Shown: piece by piece, positions 36,060 to 49,535 of the stretch
Numbering within the stretch: the stretch's first letter is position 1
Layout: every line of letters begins with the position of its first letter
Source of the DNA: Apteryx mantelli
Lineage: Eukaryota > Chordata > Aves > Apterygiformes > Apterygidae
Length of the DNA: 64,000 bases
Direction: 5' to 3'
NCBI RefSeq assembly: GCF_036417845.1
Contig: NC_089978.1
Span: forward strand, 136,084,288 to 136,148,287
Made by a program: the position numbers and the translations under genes
Notes under the pieces: model-generated
Told to the model about the DNA's origin: nothing
The model's database searches: none
What the model saw: only the letters and a program-made list of their open reading frames with translations

Positions 36060-39000
36060 ATTCCCCAGTAGCTGCTGGAGTCGCTGCCTCTGCCATGTCA
36101 GAGGCTTCAACCCAGACAGACCTGATGGAGGCTGCAGCCTTGCAAGCCTCAGGCTACAGAGAGTGCCTGAGGCCTCTCCATGAGACTGGGGCTGACAGTC
36201 ATCTTTCCTGCAGAAGGTGTGCTGTTGTTGATGAGTTGTGTCACCAAGTAAAGGAGTTACAGGAGGAAGTCAGCAGGCTGTGTAGCATCAGAGAGGACAA
36301 GTGAGAGATAGATAGGATATTCTCAGAGACCCTACAGCTTCAAGAATCTCAACCCACAACTGCAGTGGCAATGCAGGTAGAGTCTGTGCCTTGCGAGACA
36401 GTAAGTGGTAACTCTTAGGAAGGTGAAAGCTGGAAGCTGGTGACTTCTCATATGAGGAGGAAGGCTTCTACTCCTCCTGAAAGTTTGAAGCTACTGAAGA
36501 GGTTCACTGCCTTCAAAGCTGAGGAGGAGCTGGGCGCACATTCGAGTGAAGCATCTGAGTTGCTGGACCCTGCACCATGTAGGAGCACCCAAAGGAAGTG
36601 GTAAGTGATAGTAGTGGGTGACTCCCTGCTGCAGGGGAAGAGGCACCCATCTACCAACCTGACCTGCCGTCTAGAGAGGTTTGCTGCTTGTCAGACGCTT
36701 GGATCACAGATCTTCTGGAGAGACTTCTGGGGTTTGTCTGGCCCTCTGACTCTTACCCCCTGCTGCTCTTCCATGTGGACACCAATGATACTGCCAGGGG
36801 CAACTTGGAATGTGTCAAACATGACTACAGAACTCTGAGGAGGTGGTCAGGGGTATTCCAAGGTGGTTTTCTCCTTGATCCTGCCAGTGAGGGGGAAGCA
36901 TGGGAGGAAGAGTGGATGGAAACTGCAAGTCAACAACTGGCTGTGCAGCTAGTCTTGGCAACAGGATTTTGATTTCTGTGATCATGGGACCCTGTCTGAA
37001 GAGTGACATCTGCTTGGGAGAAATGGGATCCACTTTGTTAAGCTGGATAAAGCCATCTTTGCCAACAGGCTGGCTAACCTGGCAAGGAGGGGTTTAAACT
37101 AGGAAAGACAGGAGAAGAGGAGTGTTATAGGGACCATGCAATCAACAAAACAGGACTTAAGTGTGGGTACCTCAAGCAGTTGCATGCAGGCAAGGAAATG
37201 AGTATAAGATAAGACCATGGGGAAACCTCTTGCAACCCTTCTGGGAAACCAGCATGCTTTGATACCTCTCTGAAGTGCCTGTACACAAATGCATGCAGCA
37301 TGGAGAATAAACAGGAGGAATTAGAGTTCTGTGTGCAGTTGCAGGAGTATGATCTCATTGTGATTACAGAGACATGGTGGGATAGCTCACATGACTGGAA
37401 TGCTGCAATGGATAGCTACAGGCTCTTTAGGAAGGACAAGTGAGGAAGGTGAGGAGGGGGAGTCGCCCTTTATGTGAGAGAGCAGCTGGAATGTATGGAG
37501 CTCTGCCAAGGGGTAGATGATGTGCTGGCTGAGAGCTTATGGGTAAGGATTAAGGGGAAGACTAACACGGGTGACACTGTTGTGGGTGTTTGCTACAGGC
37601 CACCTGATCAAGAAGAATTGGATGAGGCCTTCTACAGACAGCTTGAAGTTGCCTCACATTCACAGGCCTTGGTCCTTGTGGGGGTCTTGAACTACCCCGA
37701 TATCTGCTGGAAAGCCAACACAACAGAGCACAAGCAATCCAGGAGGTTCCTGGAGACCATCGATGACAACTTCCTGATACAGGTGATAGAGGATCCAATG
37801 AGGAGAGATGCTCTACTGGACCTCGTACTTACAGACAAGTAAAGGTTGGTTAGACATGTGAAGGTTGGGGGCAACCTTGGATGCAGTGACCATGAGATGG
37901 TGAAGTTCAGGATCCTGTAAGGAGGAAGCAGGGCAAAAGGCAGGATCACAACCACAGACTTCAGGAGAGCAGACCTGGGGCTGTTCAGGGACCTGCTTGG
38001 AGGAATTCCATTGGTTAGGGCCCTAGAAGGAAGAGGGGTCCAAGAAAACTGGTTGATATTCAAGAATCACCTCTTGCAAGCTCAAGAATAGTCCATCCCA
38101 ATGAGCAAGAAGTGGAAAAAAGGGGGCAGGAGATCTGCATGGATGAGGAAGGAGCTCCTGGAAAAATTCTAACAGAGGAAGAAACTATACAGAAGGTAGA
38201 AGCAGAGACAGGTAACCTGGGAGGAATATAGGCATGTTGTCTGTGTATGCAGGGATGGGGCTAGGAAGGCCAAGGCCCATCTAGAGTTTAATCCAGCGAA
38301 GGATGTCAAGAATAACAAGAAGGGCTTCTAAAAATACATTGGCAACAAAAGGAAGACTAGGGAAAATGTGGGCCTGCTGCTGAATGGGGTGGCTGCCCTG
38401 GTGAGAGAAGGCAGAGTTACTGAATGCCGCCTTTGCGTCAGTCTTTCCTGCTCAGGCCAGCCCTCAGGACTCGCAGATGCTGGAGGCAAGAGAGAAAGGA
38501 AGACTTTCCCTTGGTGGAGGAGGAGTGGGTTAGAGATCATTTAAGCAAACTTGACACCCACAAATCCATGGGCCCCGCTGGGATGCACCCACGAGTGCTG
38601 AGGGAGCTGGCGGATGTTATTACTAAGCCACTCTCCATCATCTTTGAAAGGTCCTGGAGAACAGGAGAGGTGCCTGAGGACCGGAAGAAAGCCAGCGTCA
38701 CCCCACTCTTCAAAAAGGGCAAGAAGGAGCACCCAGGGAACTACAGGCCAGTCAGGCTCACCTCCATCCCTGGAAAGGTGATGGAGCAGCTCGTCCTGGG
38801 GCCATCTCTAAGGCTGTGGCGGACAAGAAGGCAAGCAGGAGTGGTCAGCGTGCCTTCCCCGAGGGGAAATGATGCTTAACCGATCTGATAGCCTTCTATG
38901 CTGGAATGACTGCCTGGGTAGATGAGGGGAGAGCCGTGGATGTTGTCTACCTTGACTTCAGCAAGGCTTTTGACACTGTCTCCCATAACATCCTCATAGG

Positions 39001-39312
39001 CAAGCACAGGAAGTGCGGACTAGATGAGCAGACAGTGAGGTGGTGTCGCAGGGTGGGTGAGGGAGGTTATTGGTTATTATTATTGTTATTATCTCTGGGT
39101 TTATTGCAAACAGATTTATTGAAGATGGCTATACAGTGTAGTCATAGCAAGCGAATCTTACTGCACATTTGTTATTGCCCGAGTCTCAGTTTCTTAGCAC
39201 TCCAATGGTTTCTTGGGCAACCTGCTCTACATGACCCTGCTTGAGCAGGGGGGTTGAGCTAAATGGTCTCCAGAGGTCCTTTCCAACCTCATCCATTCTG
39301 TGATTCTGTGTT
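36060..39312 (+). mobile_element. Decayed, near full-length CR1 LINE with internal replacement
   Basis: The order is that of CR1. An ORF1 part comes first, with ASTQTD and CRRC at 36100-36220 and a coiled-coil-like VKELQEEVSRL. Next is an ORF1 esterase-like region with VVGDSLLQG near 36610. The ORF2 endonuclease follows, with YDLIVITETWW near 37348 and CYRPPDQE near 37593. Reverse transcriptase pieces lie at 37857-39045, with NYRPVRLTS near 38740 and [13 protein letters not shown] near 38950. Many frameshifts and stops break both frames. At 39045-39222 about 175 bases of non-CR1 sequence replace the rest of the polymerase. The CR1 3' UTR and ATTCTGTG octamers return at 39223-39312. It is older than the copy at 21.6 kb. 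Confidence 0.9.
39045..39222. other. Non-CR1 insert within the CR1 at 36-39 kb
   Basis: This stretch starts TCGCAGGGTGGGTGAGG, includes TTATTATTATTGTTATTA, and does not match the CR1 at 21.6-24.0 kb. It replaces roughly 850 bases of reverse transcriptase sequence. Its origin is unknown; it could be a fragment of another element inserted together with a deletion. Confidence 0.6.
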
Positions 39313-42300
39313 ATGTCAATAGTGTTTGCAACTGCATTAAAGGGCTTTAGGGGTAACAATTGTGTCAGTAAAGCTTTTGTAGGTTTTGTAGTCTGATGAC
39401 TGAGATCCCACTGTTACCTAATGAAGGGAAGGAGAGGTAAATAAAAGGGACCAATGGAGTCTTCTATAAAGCAGAGAAAAGCCATTGCAATATGAAAGCC
39501 TGGGAAAACTAGTTCTTTCTATGTGTGATTGGGATGAGTTGTCACCTGAAGTTAAAGCAAATGCTTCTACCTATGGAGTGCAGGTACAGCTCAGAAGAGA
39601 GGACAACTGTGCATAGCTGTGGAGAAGGAACAAGGAGCTGATGTTTCCTTATGGGCTGAAGCATGAAAGAATATGTTTGGCAATTTTCAGCCTGCTAGAG
39701 AAGGCTGTTTTTGTCTCAAGTGCCATGATAGTCATAAGAGCGAATACGTGGCAACACCATGTGCAGCTTGTGTCAGCTTTTGGTAGACAAGAAGATTTCC
39801 TGGTTCCAATCATGTGCTGGGTGTTAGCATGGAGCTTTAAGGAGAGAGCATGCAGCCAGCCTAGTTGTCTCACCAAAGGAGAGGACTGAACTAGTTATAT
39901 TTTGGGAATTATGTATCAAAAGTTCCCTTCTTGTTAAGTTTTTTTATTCCTTCCCCTCCACCCTTAATAAAATCTTGGTTCACATTCACAAATAGGAAGA
40001 ATGAACTTCCTAAGTACCAGAGGTTTTTCTTGGGGCTTATTCAGGGTGTTTTACTAGTGACCACTTTACATTTGAACCTGACCCTTGTTGCTGCTTGTTA
40101 AGACCAGGCAGAAAGCAGGGTTGAATAGCCCTTGGTCCTGTCCATACAAGGTGAGCAGTATAATAGCAAAGTACTCCCAGAATAAGTGCAGACTAAAATG
40201 ACAGTCTAACTATACCACTGCACATGTAACTTAGTCCAAGTTCTGCCATGTAAACTGTATATAACTAGGAGAGTTAATTTCATTAGTATAATGACATCCA
40301 CAGCTGGTCCTACACAGGTGCAATGACAGTAGCCAGATTCCAATTCTACACACCTTTGACTGGCACTTTTGCCAGAAAAACTGCACAGCAAAAACAGTCT
40401 TACTACTTTAGCTTACACAGAGCTATTTATGCTTAGACCTCAGCCTCTTCACATAGGAGGACAAATGTCCCAACTTTAAAAACAGGCTCAGGAAGACTCA
40501 TCCACACTCACAAGAGTTCCTGGAATAGCAGAATTCCCTGACTCCTTGCAACTGGCTGACCATCACATTCGATCTCTTACACTACTGCCTTCTCCAAGAG
40601 TGAAAACATCATAGACCTTTGAAATAAATCACAGCATCGCCACACATAAACACACACACATTTTGTTAAATGAAATTCCATCACTCATCAAAATCATTGC
40701 AAGCTATGACTTTTCTTCTAGGGATATACATATTTTCTTTAATGAGCTCACTATCTTCTCAACTTGCTGAGAGCTTTGCCAGGGCCCACATGTCTTAGAA
40801 CAATGAAAGAAATCTTGCATGCTTGACTGAAGAAACTATTGGCCAAACAGGACTTTACCTGTAGTTACCATGTTTCAGCATTGTTTCACAGACACCTGGA
40901 CCAAACCAAGCATTTCGACCTTTACTATGCCTAAACAAATTGTTACAATCTAATCTGCCTAAAAAAGGTTTTATAGGAAGCAGTCATAGTCAAAGTCACC
41001 TGATCACTTCAGTGCTTTTCAGTTAATTTTTCTTTCTATAATGACCAAGTTTCCTTGTGTTGATCCTCCTTGGAATGCAGCAATTATCCCATTTACTAGA
41101 AAGGTGTCAGTGCTTGTCTACACCACAAAGATACATCTACAACTCTTGCAGACATACGCAAGTTGGCTTCAGACTGCCAACTGAGCTGCAAGCAAGGCAA
41201 TCATAGAACTCCTCAAATGGGTTTTGCCAGAGGTCATGCCACTATCTACTGCAGTGCCTAGCCAGCTATTTTAAAGCTAGCTCTGATGTACTGTGTAAAC
41301 TCTCACAGTATTGCCACTCTCCACTGCTTCAGTCAAGCACAAAGAATGCTTGGAGGAGGACAATAAACTGCAATAGTAAGAAGGAGTACCAGAAGGCATT
41401 GAAACGTAAGCAGCTACAAACACAGCAAAAGAGAAAAAAATATGGACCTCTAGAGATCACTGGAGTTTTCCTAGAGCCATTTTATGACTCCTGTAGGAAA
41501 GAAATAGGGCTCTTCGCAGTGAGAGCAAGTGAAATTTGAGGCCAGGTCATTCCCTTACACAGAAATCACTGTGACCAGGTCTCCATGAAGAAAATTTTGC
41601 AATTGAGTAGTATTAGTATAGTCTGTAGTCATGACACAACTTCTAGTAGCAAAGATAAGCTTTTGTTGGTAGAACAGACCCAGTGCCTCAAATAAACCAA
41701 ACCACAACCATAAAGGCACATTTTTTTATAGTTCAACTATGCCTGCAGCAGGGTTGTTTAAGTGGAAGAAAGCTGTCTTCCTCAAATATGGTTTCTTGAC
41801 CTGATGATGAAGTACCATCTCTAATTTCCTTTTAGAACATTCTCCACAAACTTCTTGTGTATGCATAAATGAGCTAAGTGGAATAGGTAGGGTTTGAAGA
41901 GCAAGGAGATTCATTCAGCAGCAAGAACAGTCTGGTATTCTGAATGTGTAACTTTGATGATTTTGTAAATATCTGTCCTGAAAACAAGTGTTTTGTTAAA
42001 ATTGTGTTATAAAACAGAATGGTATTTGATTTTCCTGTGAAAGCTAAATAGTTCTGTGTTATTGCCAAGGAGATGAGCTGACCTCTAGTTTCATTTATTG
42101 TGATAAGGTGTAGTGGCATTTTTTCATAAAGGGAATTTTTATACTGCAAACATATTAGTCCAATAATTTTTGTATTCCAGAAAATTGCATTTCTCATTTT
42201 TGCTTATTTCACAAATACATTTACTATCTCCTTTATGGTTAGCAGAGAATTTAAATTAATCCAGTGAGTTATGTGGATATGGGATGCATGGATCACATCT

Positions 42301-43960
42301 GTCTTGCATTTAGTTACCATCCAGAAGGCAAATATGCACAGAAGACACTGTTCCTAGTGCCAGTCCTTGGAGATATGAGTGTGGCCCTTCTAATCAAGGC
42401 CAGAATCCAATCTATATTTGGGCCAAAAAAACCTGTATATTGTAACAGAAGGATACACACAGCTACCCCACCCTATTTGTACAATCTTTGAATGTCACCT
42501 AACACACTTGATTTCTTGATTAAACTTTCAAAATTCACTTCAGAAAATTACTCTCTGTATAAGGATGTTGACTGCAATGATCAACAAATAGGTTTGTTAC
42601 TGTATTATGTTGCAATAAATTCATATCTATCTGTGAAACCTAGAAAGAGCAAGAATGTGCAACACTGATCACTGGACAGTATTCACTTATTTTACAATTT
42701 CAACTCAGCTTCAAGCCTTTGTCAGTGAATTTCTGTTCTTGAGCTCTCCTGGTGCCAGTATCTCATTGGAGAGAAAATCAAGCCTGATCCCTAGTGAAGT
42801 TCCTGAACTGTTAAAGTTCATGGAAATCCTCTTTAATAAAAATGATAGGGAGATGGGCTTTCAGAGCAGAATATCATAATGTGGTCTGCAGTAGGATCTA
42901 AGCAACCACAGCATGCCACAGAGATCACTGTAGGACCACCGGTTGCTGCTGCTTTGTTCCAGCTTCATACGATTTGATATTTGTGTGAAAAAAAATTACA
43001 GACTTCAATGAAGATAGTTTCATAGTTGCCCTGTGAGGCAAATACTAAAGTTCTCCTCATCACACACTGGGAAGAAATAAGACATGACAGTCACACAGTA
43101 AATCAGGAGAGTAGAGAAAAGCACAGTCTTATGCAGATGCTCTGTCTTTGAAACCATTTCTTTCTGGATTCAGGTCTATGAAATTTAATCATGTTGCTAA
43201 CATACCAAGATGAATAGAAAAAAAGGAATCATAGTTATTAAACAACTGCTTTTCAGCATTGCTTTTCTTTTGGGGAACAGAAGAGAGAGGACTGGTGTTT
43301 TATTTTCTCTTCAGAACAAGAGAGAACAAAAGGAGGACCTTTATTCTAAAATAAGGTCATCAGCTGCAAGCAGTCTTATTTTGCCTAAAAAACCTATATA
43401 GCCTCCATAGAGATGGGAAAATTAGAATTTTAGGACACTGACAAATCTCTATGGACCCATCAACTGGTTAATATCATGCTGATATAAACAAATCTTCAGT
43501 AACACTGCAAAGAAAAGTGCTCAATGTCCAGGGTAGAAATAACTAAGACCTTTTAGATCTCTTTCTACCTCTTTTTTCCTATTACTCCATCTCATCATTA
43601 TATTCCATATTCAAAATAGATTATTTCAATGAGAAACAATTGTTGAAGTATAGAAAGTTAGTCTGCTTCACCCAACCTGTGAATCCAGTAGGTAAATCTG
43701 AGAATGCTAGGGAAAACCCTCAAATATTAATCTAATTTGACAGACTCATTCTACTTTGGGTCATTTCATGCTTTTCTGTGCCAAGCATCAGTGTAAGAAG
43801 CAAAGCCTCACACCTTGAAAGCAAAAACATTACGGATATTTTGCACAAACATTCTGAGAACTGTTGCAAGGTGTTTCAATCTGAAGACAGTTGGTTTAGG
43901 TTGCAGTAGGGTAAGGGGAGATTCTTGAAAGCAGTGGGATAGACTAGGATCTCTACCCCT
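39313..43960. other. Intergenic stretch upstream of ovostatin, no gene recognised
   Basis: Open frames are short, under ~110 codons, and do not show macroglobulin or other domain motifs. A weak old LINE/SINE-like block is seen at 43020-43125. Promoter-proximal elements would be expected towards its right end. Confidence 0.5.
43020..43125 (+). repeat. Old L2/MIR-like remnant
   Basis: GCCCTGTGAGGCAAATACTA, followed by a block that includes GACAGTCACACAGTAAATCA, resembles the tail of old amniote LINE/SINE families. It was identified by eye. Confidence 0.35.
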
Positions 43961-43969
43961 TGCTGAAAA

Positions 43970-43975
43970 TATAAA
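43970..43975 (+). promoter_or_regulatory. Candidate TATA box of ovostatin locus
   Basis: TATAAA followed by GG lies 167 bases before the start codon at 44137. This would place transcription initiation near 44000 and give a 5' UTR of roughly 135 bases. It is the only canonical TATAAA I noticed in this interval. Confidence 0.45.
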
Positions 43976-44136
43976 GGCACTAGCATCTAAGGAAGGAGCC
44001 AGGGAGGAGTTGAAGGGCAGACTCCTTTCCACTGGAGCTCCCAGTGAGGAATATTGCAGGGCTGTTAAACTAGTGGGCAATGCATTGTTTCTTGGAAAGA
44101 AAATTCATCTCTTCCTTCTGTCTTCCTGGGAGAAAA

Positions 44137-44201
44137 ATGTGGCTAAAGTTTCTTTTGGTTATTTTTCTCCTGTATATAACAGCTGCAAAGGAACCTGAGT
44201 T
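44137..44201 (+). CDS. OVST: OVST exon 1: signal peptide
   Basis: ATG at 44137 opens MWLKFLLVIFLLYITAAKEP, a hydrophobic secretion signal followed by the mature-like KEPEL. The exon ends in phase 2 at donor GTAAGA. The start is chosen because of the signal peptide, the frame into exon 2 and the upstream TATA-like site. Confidence 0.92.
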
Positions 44202-44729
44202 GTAAGAACTACCACATTATTACTAATAGTATTCACTGTAAGGCTTTAAAGGCAGTGCTAACTGGTGCCACTGTTTTTACTTCAAATATTAAATATTTCT
44301 ATGACTCACCTTTTATATCTGAAGAGCTAAGTTAAACTGACTTGTGGGTGGCAAGTGAGAGGTTCTCACTTAATACCAAATAGACCTTCTGCCTATAGCT
44401 ATCAATTTCTAAAGAAATTCTGCAATGTTCAGAAAAAGGCATCAGCAGCAGTAGTAGCAGGTGGGTCCAAAACTCAGGTAATGGGCTAAAGGACAAAAGT
44501 GGGGGGTAGTGGCAGAGCTGTGTGGGAGCTCAGGCTAGGCTACTTGGGGGCTGCAGGGCAGGAATGAAGGGCACTGGCAAAGTGTGTGGATTTTATGTTT
44601 TGATCTAAACAAATCAATGGGTATTGAGCAATGAAAAGTAATCCCTCAATACTTTCCATTTGTTTCTTGCTGATGAGGCTGCTTTTCCATTCTCTATGAT
44701 GTGATCAATGTGCTGTTTGGATCTCACAG

Positions 44730-44913
44730 GCAGTATGTCCTGATGGTGCCTGCAGTCCTCCAGAACGACTCTCCAGGTCAGGTTTGCTTGCAGTTCCTCA
44801 ACGTCAATCAGACGATATTTGTAAGAGTCATCCTAGAATATGGTGCTGTTAACACCACTATTTTTGAGAAGACCATGATAGCAAGCAATGGCTTACAGTG
44901 CTTCAACTTCACG
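44730..44913 (+). CDS. OVST: OVST exon 2
   Basis: The 184-bp exon runs between TCTCACAG and GTAAAT. It reads QYVLMVPAVLQNDSPGQVCL and ends NGLQCFNFT: the first macroglobulin domain with potential N-glycosylation sites NQT and NTT. Confidence 0.96.
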
Positions 44914-45238
44914 GTAAATTAATTTTTATTTATGTCCCAATGGAAAAGTCATAACAGAGAAAGCCCATGTTGGAATACCTGATGTCAGAGGGTTATGAGG
45001 AAGGTAGGGAGGAGGAAAGAATATAGACTAGGGATCAGAATAGAGAAACAAGCAATTAAAGGAATAAGACATGCTGAAGAAAAACAGAAGCAAATGAGAG
45101 AGATACAGTGAGACAAGTAGAAGTGAGCAGAGTGTATCCTTGTAGGAATCAAGGCTATAAATTGAGCTGTCCAATTGGTTCTTCAGCTAACAGCTTCAAG
45201 ACTAGCAACCTCTCCTTTGCTTTTCTGTTTCCTCACAG

Positions 45239-45395
45239 ATTCCTCCTGTCAGTTCTGTCTTGTTGGCTTTCATTTCCTTCTCTGCCCATGGCAACACAGT
45301 CAGCCTGGAAGAGCAACGGTCAGTGATGATTTGGAACATGGAGAGCATTGTCTTTGGGCAGACAGACAAACCCATCTACAAACCAGGACAGAGTG
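45239..45395 (+). CDS. OVST: OVST exon 3
   Basis: The 157-bp exon runs between CCTCACAG and GTGAAT. It reads IPPVSSVLLAFISFSAHGNT and ends FGQTDKPIYKPGQS, carrying the family-wide TDKPIYKPGQ signature. Confidence 0.95.
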
Positions 45396-46854
45396 GTGAA
45401 TAGCAAGTTTTACTTAATAGTATTTCCCTTAGAAAGCAATTTCTTCAGATGGAATTTCTTTGCTAGGTGTTCTTCAGGTTGAGCCAGAGTCTAGATTGGA
45501 TTCAGTTTCTTTAGAGTTTCTGTTAAAATGTTTGTGAGTGTTTGCTGTGGAGCTCGGAGAGACACCTTTAGGATGGCCAGAGAATGTCATTCCATGGTCT
45601 ATTCATTTTCTTTGTCCCTTCTTCCCAGATGAAGGAAGAGGGGAGCTTTTACTGCCACTGTTTTATTACTGGTGGCAGGCCAAGCAAGTGGAAAGAATTG
45701 ATTAGATCACTACTTACATGCCTGGCATAAAACAATGCTCCCACAGTCTCCTGCCTGTGATACCAGCCAGCGTCAAAGACAGTCTAAAGAACAAGAGTCA
45801 TATCCATGATTTAAAAATGAAATACAATTTTTTTAAAGACAAATTCATGCTATTTATCCTCTGAGTTCTGAGGTTTTTGAACTGTATATTTTCATGGATA
45901 TTTTTCCTCCAAAGGTTGGACACATGCCATTCCACTATCCATATTTCTTATCTGGCTGTAGAACAGACCTTCATGTATACAAAAAACTATTTATCTAGAT
46001 ATGTTCCTTAATTCACTGCTACGCTTTCAGATTTCTAGGACACAACTAGAATCCTGTAGGAAAAACTAGGAGGGCAGCCAAAGAACATAGCAGTTTGCCT
46101 GGATAAGGCATACTTTAATTAAGGATGAGTTCTATCATAATACATAGCACAAAGGAAAGTTTTCCAATCAGAATTTGGTGGCAAATTCTCCTAAGGTGTC
46201 TCACAAACATGTCTTGATTAATTGTCAAATTGCTTGATTTTGAGGTGGGGAGAGCAGTACATTAAATTAAATTCCAAAAAGGACATTTTTGAACCATGTT
46301 TTCCTGTTTTGCATTGCGCTGTAATTCATAATTCTCCTTTCAGTTTTTCTTTTGCAAATAAAAGAAAAGTAAGGAAAAAACTTGTGCAAGATGAGAAAAA
46401 AAACTGAACTAACAAGAATTACACTGCATTAGAGAAAACTGACACTTCACCTAGCTCCAGTAATATTTGAAACTTTTGTATGTTCACAGTAACAAGCCCT
46501 GATGTAAAGATGGGAAATAAAGAGGAAAAAAATTTGCCTAGAGCATGCAGACAGCCATTGAAAGAATTATGATTGTCACTTGAGATCACCTGACTGACTG
46601 CACTGCAGTCCTTATTAATCGAGTCATCCGCTCTTTCTGATGATAAGCAAATTTTCATGAAAGAGTGTGAGAACTCAGTATTGCACTAAGCAAAGTCTCT
46701 GTAGGATTCTTCTGCCCTCAAAGTTTATCACTTGCATCCTTCACAAGGAGTGTTAGAAGATCCAATGAAACTGGAAGTACTAATAAAATGAAAACATCAT
46801 GCTCAGCCAAACAAACTCCACCTAATACTAATATCTTGTTCCTTGTCTTTCCAG

Positions 46855-46907
46855 TGATGTTTTGTGTTGTTGCTCTGGATTTCAATTTTAGACCTGTTCA
46901 GGAGATG
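46855..46907 (+). pseudogene. OVST: OVST exon 4 with damaged donor
   Basis: Acceptor TTTCCAG is followed by MFCVVALDFNFRPVQEM. At the expected 53-bp end the next bases are TTGAGT, where GTGAGT would be consensus. A GT one base upstream would shift the frame. The exon body is intact. Confidence 0.8.
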
Positions 46908-47202
46908 TTGAGTGAAAAGAAAGCAGAAAGCAGCTTTTACAAGTTACCCTTCCCATTTTTAAACTTGTTGGGAGACAACCTCCACTCAAACTTTAAATAA
47001 ACATTTGCTGTGGATAAAATAAGCTTTTGCATAAACTAAATCTCAAAGGATAAACATGATTTCCTGAGCACATGCAATATTCTACCCTTATCTCAGAGTC
47101 ACACAGAACAGTACAAGTGTATAGTAGATTGTATTCCTGACACAAAACCTCCTGCTATTGCTGAGAAAGAGGCTCAAAAAATCCTCTTCTTTCTTGTTCC
47201 AG

Positions 47203-47223
47203 ACATTATTTATAGCTATGACC
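47203..47223 (+). pseudogene. OVST: OVST exon 5 (21 bp) with damaged donor
   Basis: After TTGTTCCAG a 21-bp block reads TLFIAMT. A 21-bp exon is expected at this position of the family. It is followed by AGAAAG, not GT. Identification rests on position, phase and a good acceptor, with only weak residue similarity. Confidence 0.55.
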
Positions 47224-48824
47224 AGAAAGCCTGCTTGACAGTCTCCTGCTATTACTGTTCAGCAGTTTTTACTTACAACAGTAGGGAAGTCATCCATCTA
47301 TGGTACTTCTCCCATTTGGAAATGGGGAAAGGAAAAGGAAAAGACTTACCACAACCATCTGTATCATCTCATCAGAGGCACACTCTTTTCATTGCTAGCA
47401 AGCTGTCTTTAGACACATAGTGCATAAGCCAAGAGATGGAAGGATATTTACTGGCCTCCTCTCATTCAGTTGTAATGCTGAAGAAAGCAAGGTGTTACCC
47501 AAAGAGCTGGTGCTAGATAAGCAGAATGAAGATATATAGTTCAAAGAAACCCAGATCACAGCTCATTTGCATCCCTACAATTTTATTTATTCAAATGCTT
47601 CTGGCTTGCACTAAGTCCAGTATGGTGAGAATCTGCTCCAGAATTCTCATTTCATCTGTTCCCTTTATGAAGTCTTGCTATTCAAGTATTTAACCTAACT
47701 ATAATAAGAGATGAGGTTCTCTTATAACTGGTATTATACTGATAATTATTATGTTTTTGCCATCCTGCAATTCAGGTAAGAGATTTTTCTCTTTGCAATG
47801 TATTGTACCTATAAAGATAAAATCTAGAGTACATGTGCTTACATCAGTTTGTGTGTTTATACACACAGCCAAATTCTGCTCCTGAGTAGACTTGCAGAGA
47901 TAACAGCAACCCCATGGAATTCAAGAATGCTGTCTGAGCTTTATTGACCTGGAAAATATACCTACATTCATCTCAGCAGCCATAAAAATTGCCCTGTTCT
48001 TATGCATATCTTTGACTTCCCTCTACCTCCTCCAGTTTGTTCACCTTGTTTTGGTGTATATCTTTCCATTACTCAAGGCTGTTGAAAACTATGAACAAAT
48101 AGAGGCAAGGGATATAATTGCTAGCTATGTTAGCATTTCCATGGCACTTTGTGGTGTTTTTAAAAATAGAAATAGTAGTCCAGATCTAGGCAGCTTTCCT
48201 GTAAGATTTGATGTTACACAGTGAAGTCAAGTCATTTTTTTGCATTTTTTTTTCAGAGAAACATAAATATTTGGAGCTTACATGCATCTTTTGCAGTGAG
48301 TGCTCTAAAGATTTCAAGGAAATGGTGTGAATGAGTTTTGTTTAACTAGTCTAGCATGAAATATAATCAGAGGCAAATGACACCCCACTGAATGTAGAAG
48401 AAATGTTCCCTTCCTTCATTTTGCAGCTGGAAAAAAATGGGTCTGCTAAGGGACAAGATTTGTGTGGAATAAGCTAGTCTGAAGGGGAAGCACAATGAAG
48501 AAGGGATTTTCTTTCTCTTCCCCCTTTATGCAAAACTAGATATATATACCAAAGACTGGGGAAGAACAATATAGTGCAACTTTCTCTGGTCATTGAGAGT
48601 TGTACCTGGGATGGGAGAGGATGGCTAAATCTGAACAGACAAGAATATAGCAGTACTAATAAGATTACTGTGGCATAATTTAGCTCAAAGCATATGCAGT
48701 AAGCAACTTTCCCAATGAATTAAAGCAACTTACCCTGTTTGCTTCTTTGTTTCTGGGTTTGTATGCTAGTAGGAAAAATTTTCCAAGGGAAATAAACCAT
48801 GAGTCTGTATTCTTTTTCTTTCAG

Positions 48825-48993
48825 GATCCAAGGGGCAACAGGATCTTTTAGTGGCAAAATGTGACATCAGAAATGAACATCGTCCAGATTGAATTCCCAT
48901 TAACTGAAAAGCCTATCCTGGGGAACTACAAAATCATCATAGCAAAGAAATCTGGAGATAAAACAAATCACTCATTCCTTGTGGAGGAATATG
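48825..48993 (+). pseudogene. OVST: OVST exon 6 with TAG stop
   Basis: Between CTTTCAG and GTAAAT the exon reads DPRGNRIF, then TAG at 48849-48851, then WQNVTSEMNIVQIEFPLTE and YKIIIAKKSGDKTNHSFLV. Glutamine (CAG) is expected at the stop, so one C-to-T change explains it. The remainder is open. Confidence 0.93.
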
Positions 48994-49535
48994 GTAAATG
49001 CCACCTGCTGTTTTTAGTCAGAGTAGAAAACATTATTAGAGATGAGATCCTATCACTCAATCTTTTTGATTGCTAATACTTAAACATCTTCCTTAATTAA
49101 TTAGCATTAAGAACTGGAGGGGAAAAGAGTAAAAAGACAAAGAAGATGAATTAACCATTTCACACAGATTCAGCCAGGGAAAAAAAGCTGCGTAACAAAT
49201 CAGCAAGCTGAATGAAAAATTCACTGTGATAAACTAACTTTCTCCCAGTCATGTCCACAAATTTCCTTGGTCATAGCTCTGCAAGGTATCTAAACATTGC
49301 AGGATTAATCTCAGAAGCCCCTGACTTCCCTCCAGGGGTCCGTTGAGCTTTTAATTATCATGAACCTTCACAGATGAAGACATTTTCTTGATCATTTTGA
49401 CACCTCAGTTCTGAGAGCTTTCACTCCATCTGTGACTAATTCTGATGATATATCCTCCTTCTCTCTTCATATTGGGAGGGCCTGCAACCTGACAATGTGT
49501 TGGTGGTTTTATTTTCTTTTTATTCTTCATCCTAG

